Shown piece by piece: positions 44,699 through 53,863 of a stretch of DNA of 64,000 nt. Numbering within the stretch: position 1 is the stretch's first letter; every line of letters starts with the position of its first letter. The position numbers and the translations under genes are program-made. Origin of the DNA: DATJFQ01 sp035495555 (GTDB lineage: Bacteria; Acidobacteriota; Vicinamibacteria; Vicinamibacterales; 2-12-FULL-66-21); the NCBI GenBank assembly GCA_035495555.1, contig DATJFQ010000047.1, positions 51,653-115,652 on the forward strand, read 5' to 3'. The notes below the pieces were generated by a model. The model was not told where the DNA came from. It searched no databases and saw only the letters and a list, made by a program, of their open reading frames with translations.

Positions 44699-46513
44699 AT
44701 GGCTGATTCCCTAGATCGCATGATCGCGCCGTGGATTCGATTCGCCGGGTGCGTGCTCGTCGTCGCGGTGCTGTATTGGGCGCAGGCGGTGTTCGTGCCC
44801 GTTGCCCTCGCGTTGCTCATCACGTTTGTCCTGTCTCCACCCGTAACGTTTCTTCAGCGGTGGATCGGACGGGTCCCGGCGGTCCTGGTCGTCGTCGCGC
44901 TCGTCTTCACGATCATCGGGCTGGCCGGCTGGGGCGTCGCGACGCAGATGTCGAGCCTGGCGGGCGATCTGCCCCACTATCGCGCAAACATCCGGCAGAA
45001 AATTTCCGACGTCCGAGGGGCGGGGCGCGGCGGCTCGGTCGAGCAGGTCGAACAAACGGTCAAAGACATCCAGACCCAGATCGCGTCGCCGGAGGCTCCC
45101 AAAGGAACGGTTCGTCAGCCGCTGATCGTGCAGTCGCAGCAGGTGTCGACGCTGTGGGACTTCCCGTCGTGGCTCGGGCCGGCGATCGCGCCGCTGTCGA
45201 CGGCGGGCTTCGTAATCGTGCTCGTCATCTTCATGCTGCTGGAGCGCGAGGATCTGCGAGGACGCGTCATCGGCCTCGTGGGCCACGGCCATCTCGCGGT
45301 GACGACGAAAGCCTTCGACGAGGCCGGGAGCCGCGTCAGCCGGCAGCTGCTCATGCAGACGCTGGTCAACGCCGCGTACGGCGTCGCTATCGGCGCCGGA
45401 CTATGGTGGATTGGCGTTCCCTACTCGCTGCTGTGGGCCGCGCTCGGCGCCGCGCTTCGGTTTATCCCTTACCTCGGGCCGATAGCGGCAGCGGCCGGCC
45501 CAATCCTGGTGAGCCTCGCGGCGCTCGCGGGGTGGACGCGGCCGCTCGAGGTCGTCGGCCTCTTCGTCGTTGTCGAGCTGTTCACGAATCTGGTGCTCGA
45601 AACTGTCCTCTATGCGGGCGCGGCAGGTGTGTCGCAGGTGGCGCTGCTCGTGGCGGTCGCCGCGTGGACATGGCTGTGGGGGTCGATGGGTCTGTTGCTG
45701 GCCACGCCGCTCACCGTGTGCCTCGTCGTGCTCGGGAAGCACTTCCCAGGTCTCGAGTTCCTGTCCACGCTCATGGCGGACTCGCCGGCGCTGTCGCCCG
45801 ACGTCCGCTACTACCAGCGCCTGCTCGCGCGGGATCAGGGGGAGGCGGCGGACATCATTCAACGCCACGTGGCGTCTCAGCCCCCCGAGACCGTGTACGA
45901 CGCCGTGATGCTGCCGGCGCTGACCTACGCGGAGCGTGATCGATTCGAAGGACGCCTGTCGGCCGATGAGGAACAGGCGGTCGCGGACGAGACGCGCGAA
46001 CTGCTTGCCGATCTCGAGACGCTGCTGCGGAGCTTACCGGCACCGGAACCCGGCGAAGCTGAAACAGACGAACAGCCTTCAACCGCCGCCGCCTCGTCCG
46101 CGGATCTGTCGCCCGCGGTTCCCGTGGAAGTGCTCGCGTATCCCGCAAACGGGCCGTCGGACGCCATCGCCCTGCAGATGCTGGCGCAGCTCGTAGACTC
46201 CGCCTCCATCCGCTTGAATCCCACGTCGATCCGGCCGCTCACGTCCGAAGTCATCGAAGTCGTTCGGTCGCGAGGTGTTCGTCTCGTGTGTATCGCCGAT
46301 CTGCCGCCGAGTCCGCCATCGAAGACGCGATATCTCGTGCGCAAGCTGCGCGCGGCACTACCCGAGGTCCGGATTCTGATCGGCCGCTGGGGCCCTGAAA
46401 GCCTGTCGGACGAAGAACGCGCGTCGTTGATGGACGCGGGCGCGAACCATGTCGCGACGACGCTCATCGAGACCAGAAACGAGCTGCGCAATCTTGCTGT
46501 GTACGCGGGGTAA
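44699..46513 (+). CDS. AI-2E family transporter with extra C-terminal cytoplasmic domain
   Basis: 604 aa. Residues about 10-350 are the multi-helix AI-2E/PerM permease, including the LRFIPYLGPI loop and VELFTNLVLETVLYAG. A long linker follows, in which DVRYYQRLLARDQGEAADII is typical. Residues about 475-604 form a separate alpha/beta domain (VEVLAYPANGPSDAIALQML, VRLVCIADLPPSPPSKTRY, VRILIGRWG) that resembles a cobalamin-binding or related Rossmann fold. The start at 44699 has little ribosome-site support. The transported substrate is unknown; such proteins are not all AI-2 exporters. Confidence 0.85.
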   Translation: MADSLDRMIAPWIRFAGCVLVVAVLYWAQAVFVPVALALLITFVLSPPVTFLQRWIGRVPAVLVVVALVFTIIGLAGWGVATQMSSLAGDLPHYRANIRQKISDVRGAGRGGSVEQVEQTVKDIQTQIASPEAPKGTVRQPLIVQSQQVSTLWDFPSWLGPAIAPLSTAGFVIVLVIFMLLEREDLRGRVIGLVGHGHLAVTTKAFDEAGSRVSRQLLMQTLVNAAYGVAIGAGLWWIGVPYSLLWAALGAALRFIPYLGPIAAAAGPILVSLAALAGWTRPLEVVGLFVVVELFTNLVLETVLYAGAAGVSQVALLVAVAAWTWLWGSMGLLLATPLTVCLVVLGKHFPGLEFLSTLMADSPALSPDVRYYQRLLARDQGEAADIIQRHVASQPPETVYDAVMLPALTYAERDRFEGRLSADEEQAVADETRELLADLETLLRSLPAPEPGEAETDEQPSTAAASSADLSPAVPVEVLAYPANGPSDAIALQMLAQLVDSASIRLNPTSIRPLTSEVIEVVRSRGVRLVCIADLPPSPPSKTRYLVRKLRAALPEVRILIGRWGPESLSDEERASLMDAGANHVATTLIETRNELRNLAVYAG

Positions 46514-46589
46514 CGAGTCCGAAATTGCCTGGAGCGGAGATCGCGGGAAGGCGCCAGCGGCACCCTCCCGCGACATAGTGCGGATGGGC

Positions 46590-46787
46590 TCAGGATTCGC
46601 GGACGTTTTCGGCGCGCGGGCCCTTGGGACCCTGTCCGGTCTGGAACGTCACCGCCTGCCCCTCGCGGAGCGAGTCGAACGACTGACACGCCGACTGATG
46701 GAAGAAGTACTCCTGACCGGACTCGTCGGCCACGAAGCCGAAGCCTTTTTCCGAGACGATACGCTTGATAGTGCCCTTGGATGACAT
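46590..46787 (-). CDS. csp: Cold shock protein, CspA family
   Basis: 65 aa. RNP1 (KGFGFVADE) and RNP2 (EYFFHQSAC) are present, with the closing VTFQTGQGPKGPRAENV. It is an RNA chaperone that melts secondary structure in cold-stressed cells. GGGAG lies 6 bases before the ATG. A perfect inverted repeat immediately precedes this ribosome site (46798-46813). The frame is open far upstream, but homology fixes this start. It converges with the AI-2E transporter. Confidence 0.95.
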   Translation of the reverse strand: MSSKGTIKRIVSEKGFGFVADESGQEYFFHQSACQSFDSLREGQAVTFQTGQGPKGPRAENVRES

Positions 46788-46797
46788 GTGAATCTCC

Positions 46798-46813
46798 CAG
46801 TTCATCTGAACTG
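46798..46813 (-). promoter_or_regulatory. Hairpin next to the csp ribosome-binding site
   Basis: On the transcribed strand a 6-base stem (CAGTTC/GAACTG) closes a loop of AGAT and abuts the GGAG ribosome site of csp. This would influence ribosome access and could melt with temperature or be bound by Csp itself. No poly-U follows, so it is not a terminator. The regulatory role is inferred from position. Confidence 0.5.
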
Positions 46814-47054
46814 AAAACGCCTGGCGGACCATGGCGCGGAAAAGCCCGCGCCCGGTTGCGACTCGTTGCGTAGGCCAGAAAGGGATTCGTGCGGCCCACA
46901 GGACGGGTGGGCGAAGCGAATGCAGTTCAGACTCAGCGAAGAAGCGGCGTGTTGACCAGGATCCAGTATGCCAGATATTGGCGCGCCGCGCCCGCTGACC
47001 CGACGGACGCCGGACCGCGCTCCTGCCGGGGCGGACATAGTATCGTCGTGCCTG

Positions 47055-47678
47055 ATGAAGGCGGACCCATCGAGCGAGCTGCGGTCGCTGTTCGGTGAGA
47101 TCGACATCTACCTCTTCGATCAACTGCTGCGCGGACGTCTCGACGGCAGGCGGCGGATCCTGGACGCCGGCTGCGGCAGCGGACGCAACCTCCCGTTCCT
47201 GCTCTCGCGCGGCTTCGAGGTCTTTGCCATAGACGAGGACCCCGCGGCCGTCCGAGCAGTGCGACGGCTGGCGGAGCGGCTCGCGCCGGCGCTCCCGATC
47301 GACAATGTCCGCGAAGGAACGCTGGATGCGCTGCCGTGGTCTGACGGCCAGATGGACGCGATCATCTGCAGCGCCGTCCTGCACTTCGCGCGCGACCGCA
47401 CGCACTTCGATCGCATGCTCGACGAGATGTGGCGGGTGCTCGCGCCCGGCGGACTCTTTTTCGCCCGTCTCGCCTCGAGCATCGGCATCGAGGCTCTGAT
47501 CGACCACACCGTTGGCCGTGTGCGGCTTCCCGACGGGAGCGATCGATTCGTGGTCGACGAACGCTTTCTGCTGGATAAGGCCCGCGAGCTGGGCGCCACT
47601 CCGCTCGATCCAATCAAGACGACCAACGTGCAGCAGCAGCGCTGCATGACGACGTGGGTCGTGCAGAAGCACCGCTGA
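47055..47678 (+). CDS. Class I SAM-dependent methyltransferase
   Basis: 207 aa. Motif I is ILDAGCGSGRNLPFL and the acidic turn after strand 2 is VFAIDEDP. MDAIICSAVLHF is motif post-I, with LAPGGLFFARL at strand 5. The start ATG at 47055 (MKADPSSELRSLF) was chosen over a longer frame without homology. The acceptor is unknown. It stands alone between csp and ftsH, converging with ftsH. Confidence 0.88.
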   Translation: MKADPSSELRSLFGEIDIYLFDQLLRGRLDGRRRILDAGCGSGRNLPFLLSRGFEVFAIDEDPAAVRAVRRLAERLAPALPIDNVREGTLDALPWSDGQMDAIICSAVLHFARDRTHFDRMLDEMWRVLAPGGLFFARLASSIGIEALIDHTVGRVRLPDGSDRFVVDERFLLDKARELGATPLDPIKTTNVQQQRCMTTWVVQKHR

Positions 47679-47880
47679 TCGCCAGAGCCGGCTGTTCACG
47701 AGTTTGAAACCGGATCGCTGATTGGCGGGCTGTGAGAAGCCGAAACGGTCGACGTCCGATCCTTTCCCTGATCGCTGCAGTCGTTCCGGCGTCCGCCGAC
47801 CCCGTCACCGTCGTCAGCGCGACCCGGTTCGTGCTGCCTGCATCGCTGCTGTTGCTCGGAAGCGGCGTCCTGACGCGATC

Positions 47881-49863
47881 TCATTCGTGCGGTGCGCCGC
47901 TGCGGGCAGCGCGTGCAGCGCCGCTCCCGTCGGTTGTGTCCGGCCGGCGGGCGATTCCCGCGGCGGCGTAGATTTCCGGTTCGTCCAGCGTCTCGTGCAA
48001 CAGGAGTTCGGCGGCGATCGCGTCGAGTTTCGCGCGATTCTCCCTCAGGATCCGTCGCGCCTCCGCGTAACACTCGTCTGTAATCCGCCGGACTTCGTCA
48101 TCCACGATGTCGAGCATGCTGCCTGAGACGCCGGCCATCCGTGGATCGCCGTCGGCAGGCAGAACGGATAGCTTTCCGACGCGTTCGGACATGCCCCAGC
48201 GGCCCACCATCGATCGACCGATGCCCGTCACCACTTCCAGATCACGTTCGGAACCGGTCGTGACCACGCCGAACACCTCGTGTTCCGCGGCCATGCCGCC
48301 GAGCGCGCCGATAATGCGGCCGCGCAGATAATTCGCGTCGTATCCGTAGCGGTCGGCTTCCGGTGTGGACAACGTGACGCCGAGCGCACGGCCGCGGGGA
48401 ATGATCGACACCTTGCGAACCGGATCGGCGCCGGGCAGCATCATGCCGAGGAGCGCGTGGCCGGCTTCGTGGTACGCAGTCCGCCGTCGTTCGGTCTCGG
48501 GCATGACGACGCTGCGTACGGTTCCAAGCTGGACTTTCTCGAGCGCGTCGGTCAAATCGCGCTGCGAGACCTCGCTCTGGCCAAGCCGCGCGGCGAGCAA
48601 CGCCGCCTCGTTCACGAGATTCGCGAGATCCGCTCCCGTCGTGCCGGGAGTCGCCCCAGCGAGCGCGTCAAGGTTCACGTCGCCTGCGAGCGGGACCTTG
48701 CGCGTATGCACACGCAGGATCGCGGCCCGCCCCTTGCGGTCGGGCGGATGGACGACGATGGTGCGGTCGAACCTGCCGGGCCTGAGGAGTGCCGGATCGA
48801 GGACGTCCGGCCGATTCGTGGCCGCCAGGACGATGACGCCTTCGGCGCCGGAGAATCCGTCCATCTCCGTCAGGATCTGATTCAGCGTCTGCTCGCGCTC
48901 GTCGTGTCCGCCGAAGGCATTGGCGCCGCGCGTGCGGCCGATCGTATCGATCTCGTCGATGAAGATGATCGCCGGCGCGACTTTGCGCGCTTCGGCGAAG
49001 AGTTCGCGGACGCGGCTCGCGCCGACGCCAACGATCATCTCGATGAACTCCGATGCGCTGGCGCTGAAGAACGGCACCTTCGCCTCGCCGGCCGTCGCGC
49101 GGGCCAGCAATGTCTTGCCCGTCCCCGGCGCGCCGGTCAGGAGCACCCCTTTCGGCGCACGGGCGCCCACGCGACGGTACTTCGCGGGATTTCGCAGGAA
49201 GTCGACGACCTCGTTGATTTCCGCCTCCACTTCGTCGATGCCGGCCACATCCTCGAACGTCACGCGGACGGTTTCGGGATCGACGGGTTTGCGCGGGCGT
49301 CCACCAAGGACGCCGCCGCCCATCGCTCTCTGTTGTCGCCGGAACATCCAGAGATAAAACCCAAACAGCAGCAGGATCGGTCCAATCGAGAACAGGAGAT
49401 TCGTGAGAACGCCACGTTCCTCGACGAGAGGCCTGGCTCGGACCGTGGCGCCTCCCGCTGTGAGTTCGGTCAGCAAGTCGTCGGTCGCGAATGTGGGACG
49501 CTCGGTCGTGAACCAGGAGTACGTCTTGTCTTTCTGATCCGGCAGGGGGACCGATTTCTTCAGCGCGCCTTGAATCGTGTCGCCGCGCGCAAACACCTCG
49601 GCGACGTTCTTCGCGGCAACCTCCGCCTTGAACTCCGTGTACGCCACCGCCTGCGGCTCCCGCATGCGGTCCTGATAGGTGAAGATCGCGAACAGGATGA
49701 CGTAGCCGAGCGGCCACGCGAGCCAGCGGAACCAGCGGGACCGCCGATCCTTCGCCGGACCGGTGGGAACACCTTCAGTGCGCCATGGTCGAGACGCCGG
49801 CCGGTCGGATGCCGGCGGCGCGCTCGCGGGTGACTCGAGCGGCGGGCGCTCCGCATCGCTCAT
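47881..49863 (-). CDS. ftsH: ATP-dependent zinc metalloprotease FtsH
   Basis: 660 aa. Two membrane helices (WFRWLAWPLGYVILFAIFTY and LLFSIGPILLLFGFYLWMF) flank a periplasmic region. The AAA module has GAPGTGKT (Walker A), IIFIDEID (Walker B) and the SRH segment RPDVLDPALLRPGRFDR. The peptidase has HEAGH for zinc. It degrades membrane and soluble regulatory proteins. The ATG at 49863 has GGGAGG upstream. The extended N-terminus (about 40 residues, Pro/Ser-rich) before the first helix is longer than usual. Confidence 0.96.
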   Translation of the reverse strand: MSDAERPPLESPASAPPASDRPASRPWRTEGVPTGPAKDRRSRWFRWLAWPLGYVILFAIFTYQDRMREPQAVAYTEFKAEVAAKNVAEVFARGDTIQGALKKSVPLPDQKDKTYSWFTTERPTFATDDLLTELTAGGATVRARPLVEERGVLTNLLFSIGPILLLFGFYLWMFRRQQRAMGGGVLGGRPRKPVDPETVRVTFEDVAGIDEVEAEINEVVDFLRNPAKYRRVGARAPKGVLLTGAPGTGKTLLARATAGEAKVPFFSASASEFIEMIVGVGASRVRELFAEARKVAPAIIFIDEIDTIGRTRGANAFGGHDEREQTLNQILTEMDGFSGAEGVIVLAATNRPDVLDPALLRPGRFDRTIVVHPPDRKGRAAILRVHTRKVPLAGDVNLDALAGATPGTTGADLANLVNEAALLAARLGQSEVSQRDLTDALEKVQLGTVRSVVMPETERRRTAYHEAGHALLGMMLPGADPVRKVSIIPRGRALGVTLSTPEADRYGYDANYLRGRIIGALGGMAAEHEVFGVVTTGSERDLEVVTGIGRSMVGRWGMSERVGKLSVLPADGDPRMAGVSGSMLDIVDDEVRRITDECYAEARRILRENRAKLDAIAAELLLHETLDEPEIYAAAGIARRPDTTDGSGAARAARSGAPHE

Positions 49864-50005
49864 AACAACCTCCCGGCAGAGTCCCGGGGGCGGGGAATCG
49901 TTTCCAGGCACCGGGCTGCCGTCGACAATTTCGAATCCGTTTGCGCCGCGTGTCGTTCACGACCAAGTTCCGCGGACGCGCGCCTTGCAGAGACGCTGAG
50001 CGGAG

Positions 50006-50470
50006 TCATCGCGCGTTCGAGCGCGAGGAGCGGCGCGCGCGCTTTTTCGCCAGCACGCCGAGGCGCGGTGCATCCCAGGGCACGATCAGAATCGGCCACG
50101 CCGCGCGCCGCAGCACGCGCTCCGCGACCGATCCCTCCCTGAATCGTTGCCAACCACGACGCCGGTTCGACCCCAGGATCACGATGTCCGGCTTTCTGGA
50201 GTTCGCGTGCAGGACGATCACTCCGGCGGGGTCGCCGTGCTGCTGATCCACTCGAACCTTCACGCCTGCGGCCTCTGCCCGTTCCCGAAGCTCGCGTAAG
50301 TAGCGGACCCGTTCCGCCGCGCGAGCCGAGAAGGGAACTGTCGCGGGTACCGCATGCAGGATGAAGAGCCTGGCGTCAGCCAGAACGGCCAGGGCGAGGG
50401 CGCGCTCGAAGGCTCTCTCGCTGGCCTTCTCGAGATCGACGGCGCAGAGGATACGCGAAAGATTGCCCAT
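50006..50470 (-). CDS. Universal stress protein UspA family
   Basis: 154 aa, one Usp domain with RILCAVDLEKASERAFERAL at the start. The ATP-binding motif is VILGSNRRRGW to GSVAERVLRRAAWPILIV. The basic C-terminal tail (KKRARRSSRSNAR) is unusual. Its ATG is one base downstream of the stop of an alcohol dehydrogenase gene, and a GGGAG ribosome site lies across that stop, so the two are a coupled pair. Confidence 0.93.
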   Translation of the reverse strand: MGNLSRILCAVDLEKASERAFERALALAVLADARLFILHAVPATVPFSARAAERVRYLRELRERAEAAGVKVRVDQQHGDPAGVIVLHANSRKPDIVILGSNRRRGWQRFREGSVAERVLRRAAWPILIVPWDAPRLGVLAKKRARRSSRSNAR

Positions 50471-50471
50471 G

Positions 50472-51533
50472 TCAGCTCCCGGACGCTTCGGTGATGCCCC
50501 CATGCGGAATCAGGACTGCGCGGCCCGTAATCTGTCCGGCTTTCAATTTCTTATAGACGGCGGCGGCCTGGTCCAGCGGAAATTCCGACGTCTCCGCATG
50601 GATTCGATGGTCACGCGCCATCGCGATCACTTCCATCAGTTCAACGCGAGAACCCCAGTAAGGGATGCTCATCGAGGTGCCGTACGGCGTGCTGCCGTGA
50701 TGGAAGTCGTGGTGGCCGCCGCCCAGGCCGACGACCGTCCACACGCTGTTGCGGCCGAGGAGTTGCGCGCCGAGGTCCAGGGTCGGCTGCACGCCGACAC
50801 AATCGAGAACGAGGCTCGCGCCGCGCGGTCCGGTGATTGTGCGGATCTGCTCGGCCGCTTCCGCCCCGTTGCGGTTGTTCACGACGTGATCCGCGCCAAG
50901 GCCCTTCGCCTGCGCGAGTTTCGTGTCGTCGACGTCTGCCGCAACGATGCGCACTGGAGCGAGCACCCGCATGAGCTGAACGGCCATGTGACCGAGACCG
51001 CCAAGACCGAGGACCACGACCGTGCTGTCCCCGTGCAGCTGTGGCAGCGCACGTTTGATCGCGTGATACGGCGTCAGCGCCGCATCGCTGAGCGGTGCCG
51101 CCTTTGCGGGTGGCAGCGCGCCGAGAGGCACCAGGAGACGTGCGGAGGGAACCAGCATGTAATCGGCCATGCCTCCGTCGAAGCCGAGGCCGCCACCGAA
51201 GCCGCCCATCTGCGCCCAGTTCTCGCAATAGTTTTCCATCGAGAGCTGGCAGGCATGGCAGTGACCGCAGCCCCACGGACCGTAGACGGCAACGGGATCT
51301 CCCTCTTTGACGCGTGTTACTCCTTGTCCCAGCGCGGCGACCCATCCGGCGTTTTCATGGCCGAGCGTGAACGGAGGCGTGAATCCCAGGTCTTCTTCCA
51401 TGATGTGCAGGTCTGAGTGGCACACGCCAGCGCCGCCAATTTTCACGAGGACCTGCCCCGGAGCTGGCGACGGCTGTGGAACATCCTCGATGTGAGGCGC
51501 TTGGCCGACGCCCATGAATCTCACGGCTTGCAT
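50472..51533 (-). CDS. adhP: Zinc-dependent alcohol dehydrogenase (AdhP-like)
   Basis: 353 aa. The catalytic zinc ligands lie in AGVCHSDLH and GHENAG. The structural zinc loop is CGHCHACQLSMENYC, and the Rossmann NAD(P) motif is VLGLGGLGHMAVQ. These fit class I/AdhP enzymes oxidising primary alcohols. The ATG at 51533 has GAGGAGGA upstream. It forms an operon with the downstream uspA-like gene, suggesting stress-linked expression. Confidence 0.92.
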   Translation of the reverse strand: MQAVRFMGVGQAPHIEDVPQPSPAPGQVLVKIGGAGVCHSDLHIMEEDLGFTPPFTLGHENAGWVAALGQGVTRVKEGDPVAVYGPWGCGHCHACQLSMENYCENWAQMGGFGGGLGFDGGMADYMLVPSARLLVPLGALPPAKAAPLSDAALTPYHAIKRALPQLHGDSTVVVLGLGGLGHMAVQLMRVLAPVRIVAADVDDTKLAQAKGLGADHVVNNRNGAEAAEQIRTITGPRGASLVLDCVGVQPTLDLGAQLLGRNSVWTVVGLGGGHHDFHHGSTPYGTSMSIPYWGSRVELMEVIAMARDHRIHAETSEFPLDQAAAVYKKLKAGQITGRAVLIPHGGITEASGS

Positions 51534-51691
51534 AAGTCCTCCTCGATCGATTCGGAGTGACGACAGTCTGCCTATTGTGACCCTGTTCGTGCATGCTCGG
51601 CGGAGGAATCCCGGCACGTACCCGCCGGAGATTTCGTTCAACCTGCGGCACGCCCGACGCGGTTCGGTTGTCGCTGTATGCTGCTCGCAAC

Positions 51692-53794
51692 ATGCGCAGC
51701 GTTCGCCGCCAATCGTTGCCCAGATTATTTCTGGTGTCCGTTCTTGCGTGCGGACTCCTTCCCGGGTGCGCCAAAGGGGCACGCCACGAACTCGCGGGCG
51801 ATTGGGACGTGTACGTCGCGCTCAGCGCGCAGCCCAAGTTCGGCTTTGAGGGCTGGCGCCGAATGGGTTTCGCGCATTTCGCCGGCGCCGACGCCGGCAA
51901 CGCCGGTTTCCTGAAGCGGCGTACAGGCGAACCCATGCTGACGGTGAACCATGTCGACGTGAACGGCGACACTGTGGTGCTGACCCAGGACTCGAACGTC
52001 GTCATGCATGCGGCCTGGCAGGGTGACGCACTCGTCGGGCTCGAGTACAACGGCGGCAAAGTGATGGACCGCCGGTTTCGCCTGGTGCGCCGCAGCACGC
52101 CGGGCGTCGTCGAACACGACTACCAGGTCTGGAACATGCCGGCCTCAAACGCCCGATACGAGGTCACTGAAGACCCGCTCGTGTTGATGCCGACGCGCGA
52201 TGGCGCACGGCTGGCGACGTACATCGCGCAGCCGGTGGGGCCCGGGCCCTTCGGGGTGGTGCTGCAGCGGACGCCGTATCGGCGCATTCTTCACGAGGCG
52301 GGCCGGTGGTGGGCCTCGCGCGGGTACATCTTCGTCGCGCAGCACGTGCGCGGGCGCGAGGAGTCCAGCGGCGACATCGCGGATTTCGGCGACTACACGA
52401 CCGACATCAACGACGGCTATGACGCCGTGGAGTGGGCGGCGCGGCTGCCGCATGCCAACGGCAAGGTCGGCATGATCGGACATTCAGACGAAGGGCGGCT
52501 GGTCTGGTTCGCCGCGGTCAGCAACCCGCCCCATCTGGCAGCCATCGCGCCCACGGCGGCTACCGCCGACCCGTGGATGATCGTTCCTTACGCTGCGATG
52601 GCGTTCGGGCCGATCAACGTGGACTGGGCGTGCCTGATGCGGAACCGCACCATGGACACCCACACTGCCGATCTGGACATCGGAGAAGCAATCACGCATC
52701 TGCCGCTGACCACGCTGCCCGAGCGATTAGGATGTGGCGACGTGCCGCTGTGGGACCGCTGGATCGCGCATCCCACGCTCGACGAGTACTGGCGTCAGCA
52801 CGCGGTCACGACCTACATCGACAAGGTGAGGGCGCCGGTCCTGTCCATGGCCGGGTGGCACGACGATTCGCGCGGGCCGACGTACTACACTGACGCGCTG
52901 CTCAAAGTGCCAAACCATCCCAACTGGCACCTTGTCATGGGCGTCGGCGCACACAAGGGCGTGGACTACGTGGCCGGCGATTTCGGGCCTGACGCGCGCT
53001 ATTCGTACCGCGACCTCCAACTCCGCTGGTTCGACCATTACCTGCTCGGCAAGGACAACGGCGTGGACACGCGGCCGCACCTCGACATCTTCGTTCAGGG
53101 CGACAACGCCTGGCGCACCGAGAACGAGTGGCCGCTGGCGCGTCAGGTGCCAACCAACTGGTACGTGTCGTCCGCCGGCCACGCGCAGACCAGCAGCGGC
53201 GACGGCGTGCTCGCCACCGAGCCGCCGACCGGCGCCTCGACCGACACGTTTACGTACGACCCCGGCAACCCGACGCCCTATCTCATTGATTCACGCGAGC
53301 TCGAAGAATCCCTCAACGAGGATTACACCCAACTCAACGCGACGCGCCCGGACGCATTGGTGTTCACGTCGACGCCGCTTACCCGGCCGCTCGAAATTAC
53401 GGGTGAGATGTCGGCGGTGCTCTGGGCGGCGAGCGATGCGCGCGACACCGACTGGACGATCATGCTGCTCGATGTATGGCCGGACGGCCATGCCGAGCGA
53501 GTCCAGGACGGGCTGGTTCGGGCGCGCTTCCGCGAGGGGATGGACAAGGAGGTGCCGCTCGTCCCGGCGCAGGTCACTCGCTACGACATCGACCTGTGGT
53601 TCACGTCGAAGGTGTTCGAGCCGGGGCACCGGCTCCGGGTGAGCATCGCCTCGGCGTTATTCCCGAAGTACGACCGGAACCTCAATACCGGCGGGAACAA
53701 CGAACGGGAGACGAAGTGGGTGGTGGCGCACCAGACGGTCTATCACGACGCGGCGCACCCGACCCACGTGGTGCTGCCGGTCATTCCGCGGTAA
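51692..53794 (+). CDS. Lipoprotein CocE/NonD family hydrolase
   Basis: 700 aa. A lipobox (LLPGC) makes it a lipid-anchored protein. Residues about 30-150 are an extra beta domain of unknown type (AGDWDVYVALSAQPKFGF). The alpha/beta hydrolase core has RDGARLATYIAQP, a nucleophile elbow MIGHSDEG, and SMAGWHDDSRGPTY for the acid. GVGAHKG probably carries the catalytic His. The C-terminal jelly-roll (ITGEMSAVLWAASDA) is that of CocE/X-Pro dipeptidyl-peptidase proteins. It should cleave acyl or X-Pro bonds outside the cytoplasm. It is divergent from the adhP-like gene. Confidence 0.88.
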   Translation: MRSVRRQSLPRLFLVSVLACGLLPGCAKGARHELAGDWDVYVALSAQPKFGFEGWRRMGFAHFAGADAGNAGFLKRRTGEPMLTVNHVDVNGDTVVLTQDSNVVMHAAWQGDALVGLEYNGGKVMDRRFRLVRRSTPGVVEHDYQVWNMPASNARYEVTEDPLVLMPTRDGARLATYIAQPVGPGPFGVVLQRTPYRRILHEAGRWWASRGYIFVAQHVRGREESSGDIADFGDYTTDINDGYDAVEWAARLPHANGKVGMIGHSDEGRLVWFAAVSNPPHLAAIAPTAATADPWMIVPYAAMAFGPINVDWACLMRNRTMDTHTADLDIGEAITHLPLTTLPERLGCGDVPLWDRWIAHPTLDEYWRQHAVTTYIDKVRAPVLSMAGWHDDSRGPTYYTDALLKVPNHPNWHLVMGVGAHKGVDYVAGDFGPDARYSYRDLQLRWFDHYLLGKDNGVDTRPHLDIFVQGDNAWRTENEWPLARQVPTNWYVSSAGHAQTSSGDGVLATEPPTGASTDTFTYDPGNPTPYLIDSRELEESLNEDYTQLNATRPDALVFTSTPLTRPLEITGEMSAVLWAASDARDTDWTIMLLDVWPDGHAERVQDGLVRARFREGMDKEVPLVPAQVTRYDIDLWFTSKVFEPGHRLRVSIASALFPKYDRNLNTGGNNERETKWVVAHQTVYHDAAHPTHVVLPVIPR

Positions 53795-53863
53795 CTCGCA
53801 GACGCGGATTCCATCTGGCCGGTGATCGACTGCTCCGGCGATATGATGCCGGCGGGAGGAACT

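Noticed and set aside
47732..47971. 79-aa plus-strand frame with a hydrophobic stretch after the methyltransferase gene
   Set aside because: It starts at a weak GTG and runs into the 3' end of ftsH antisense; no family and no ribosome site.
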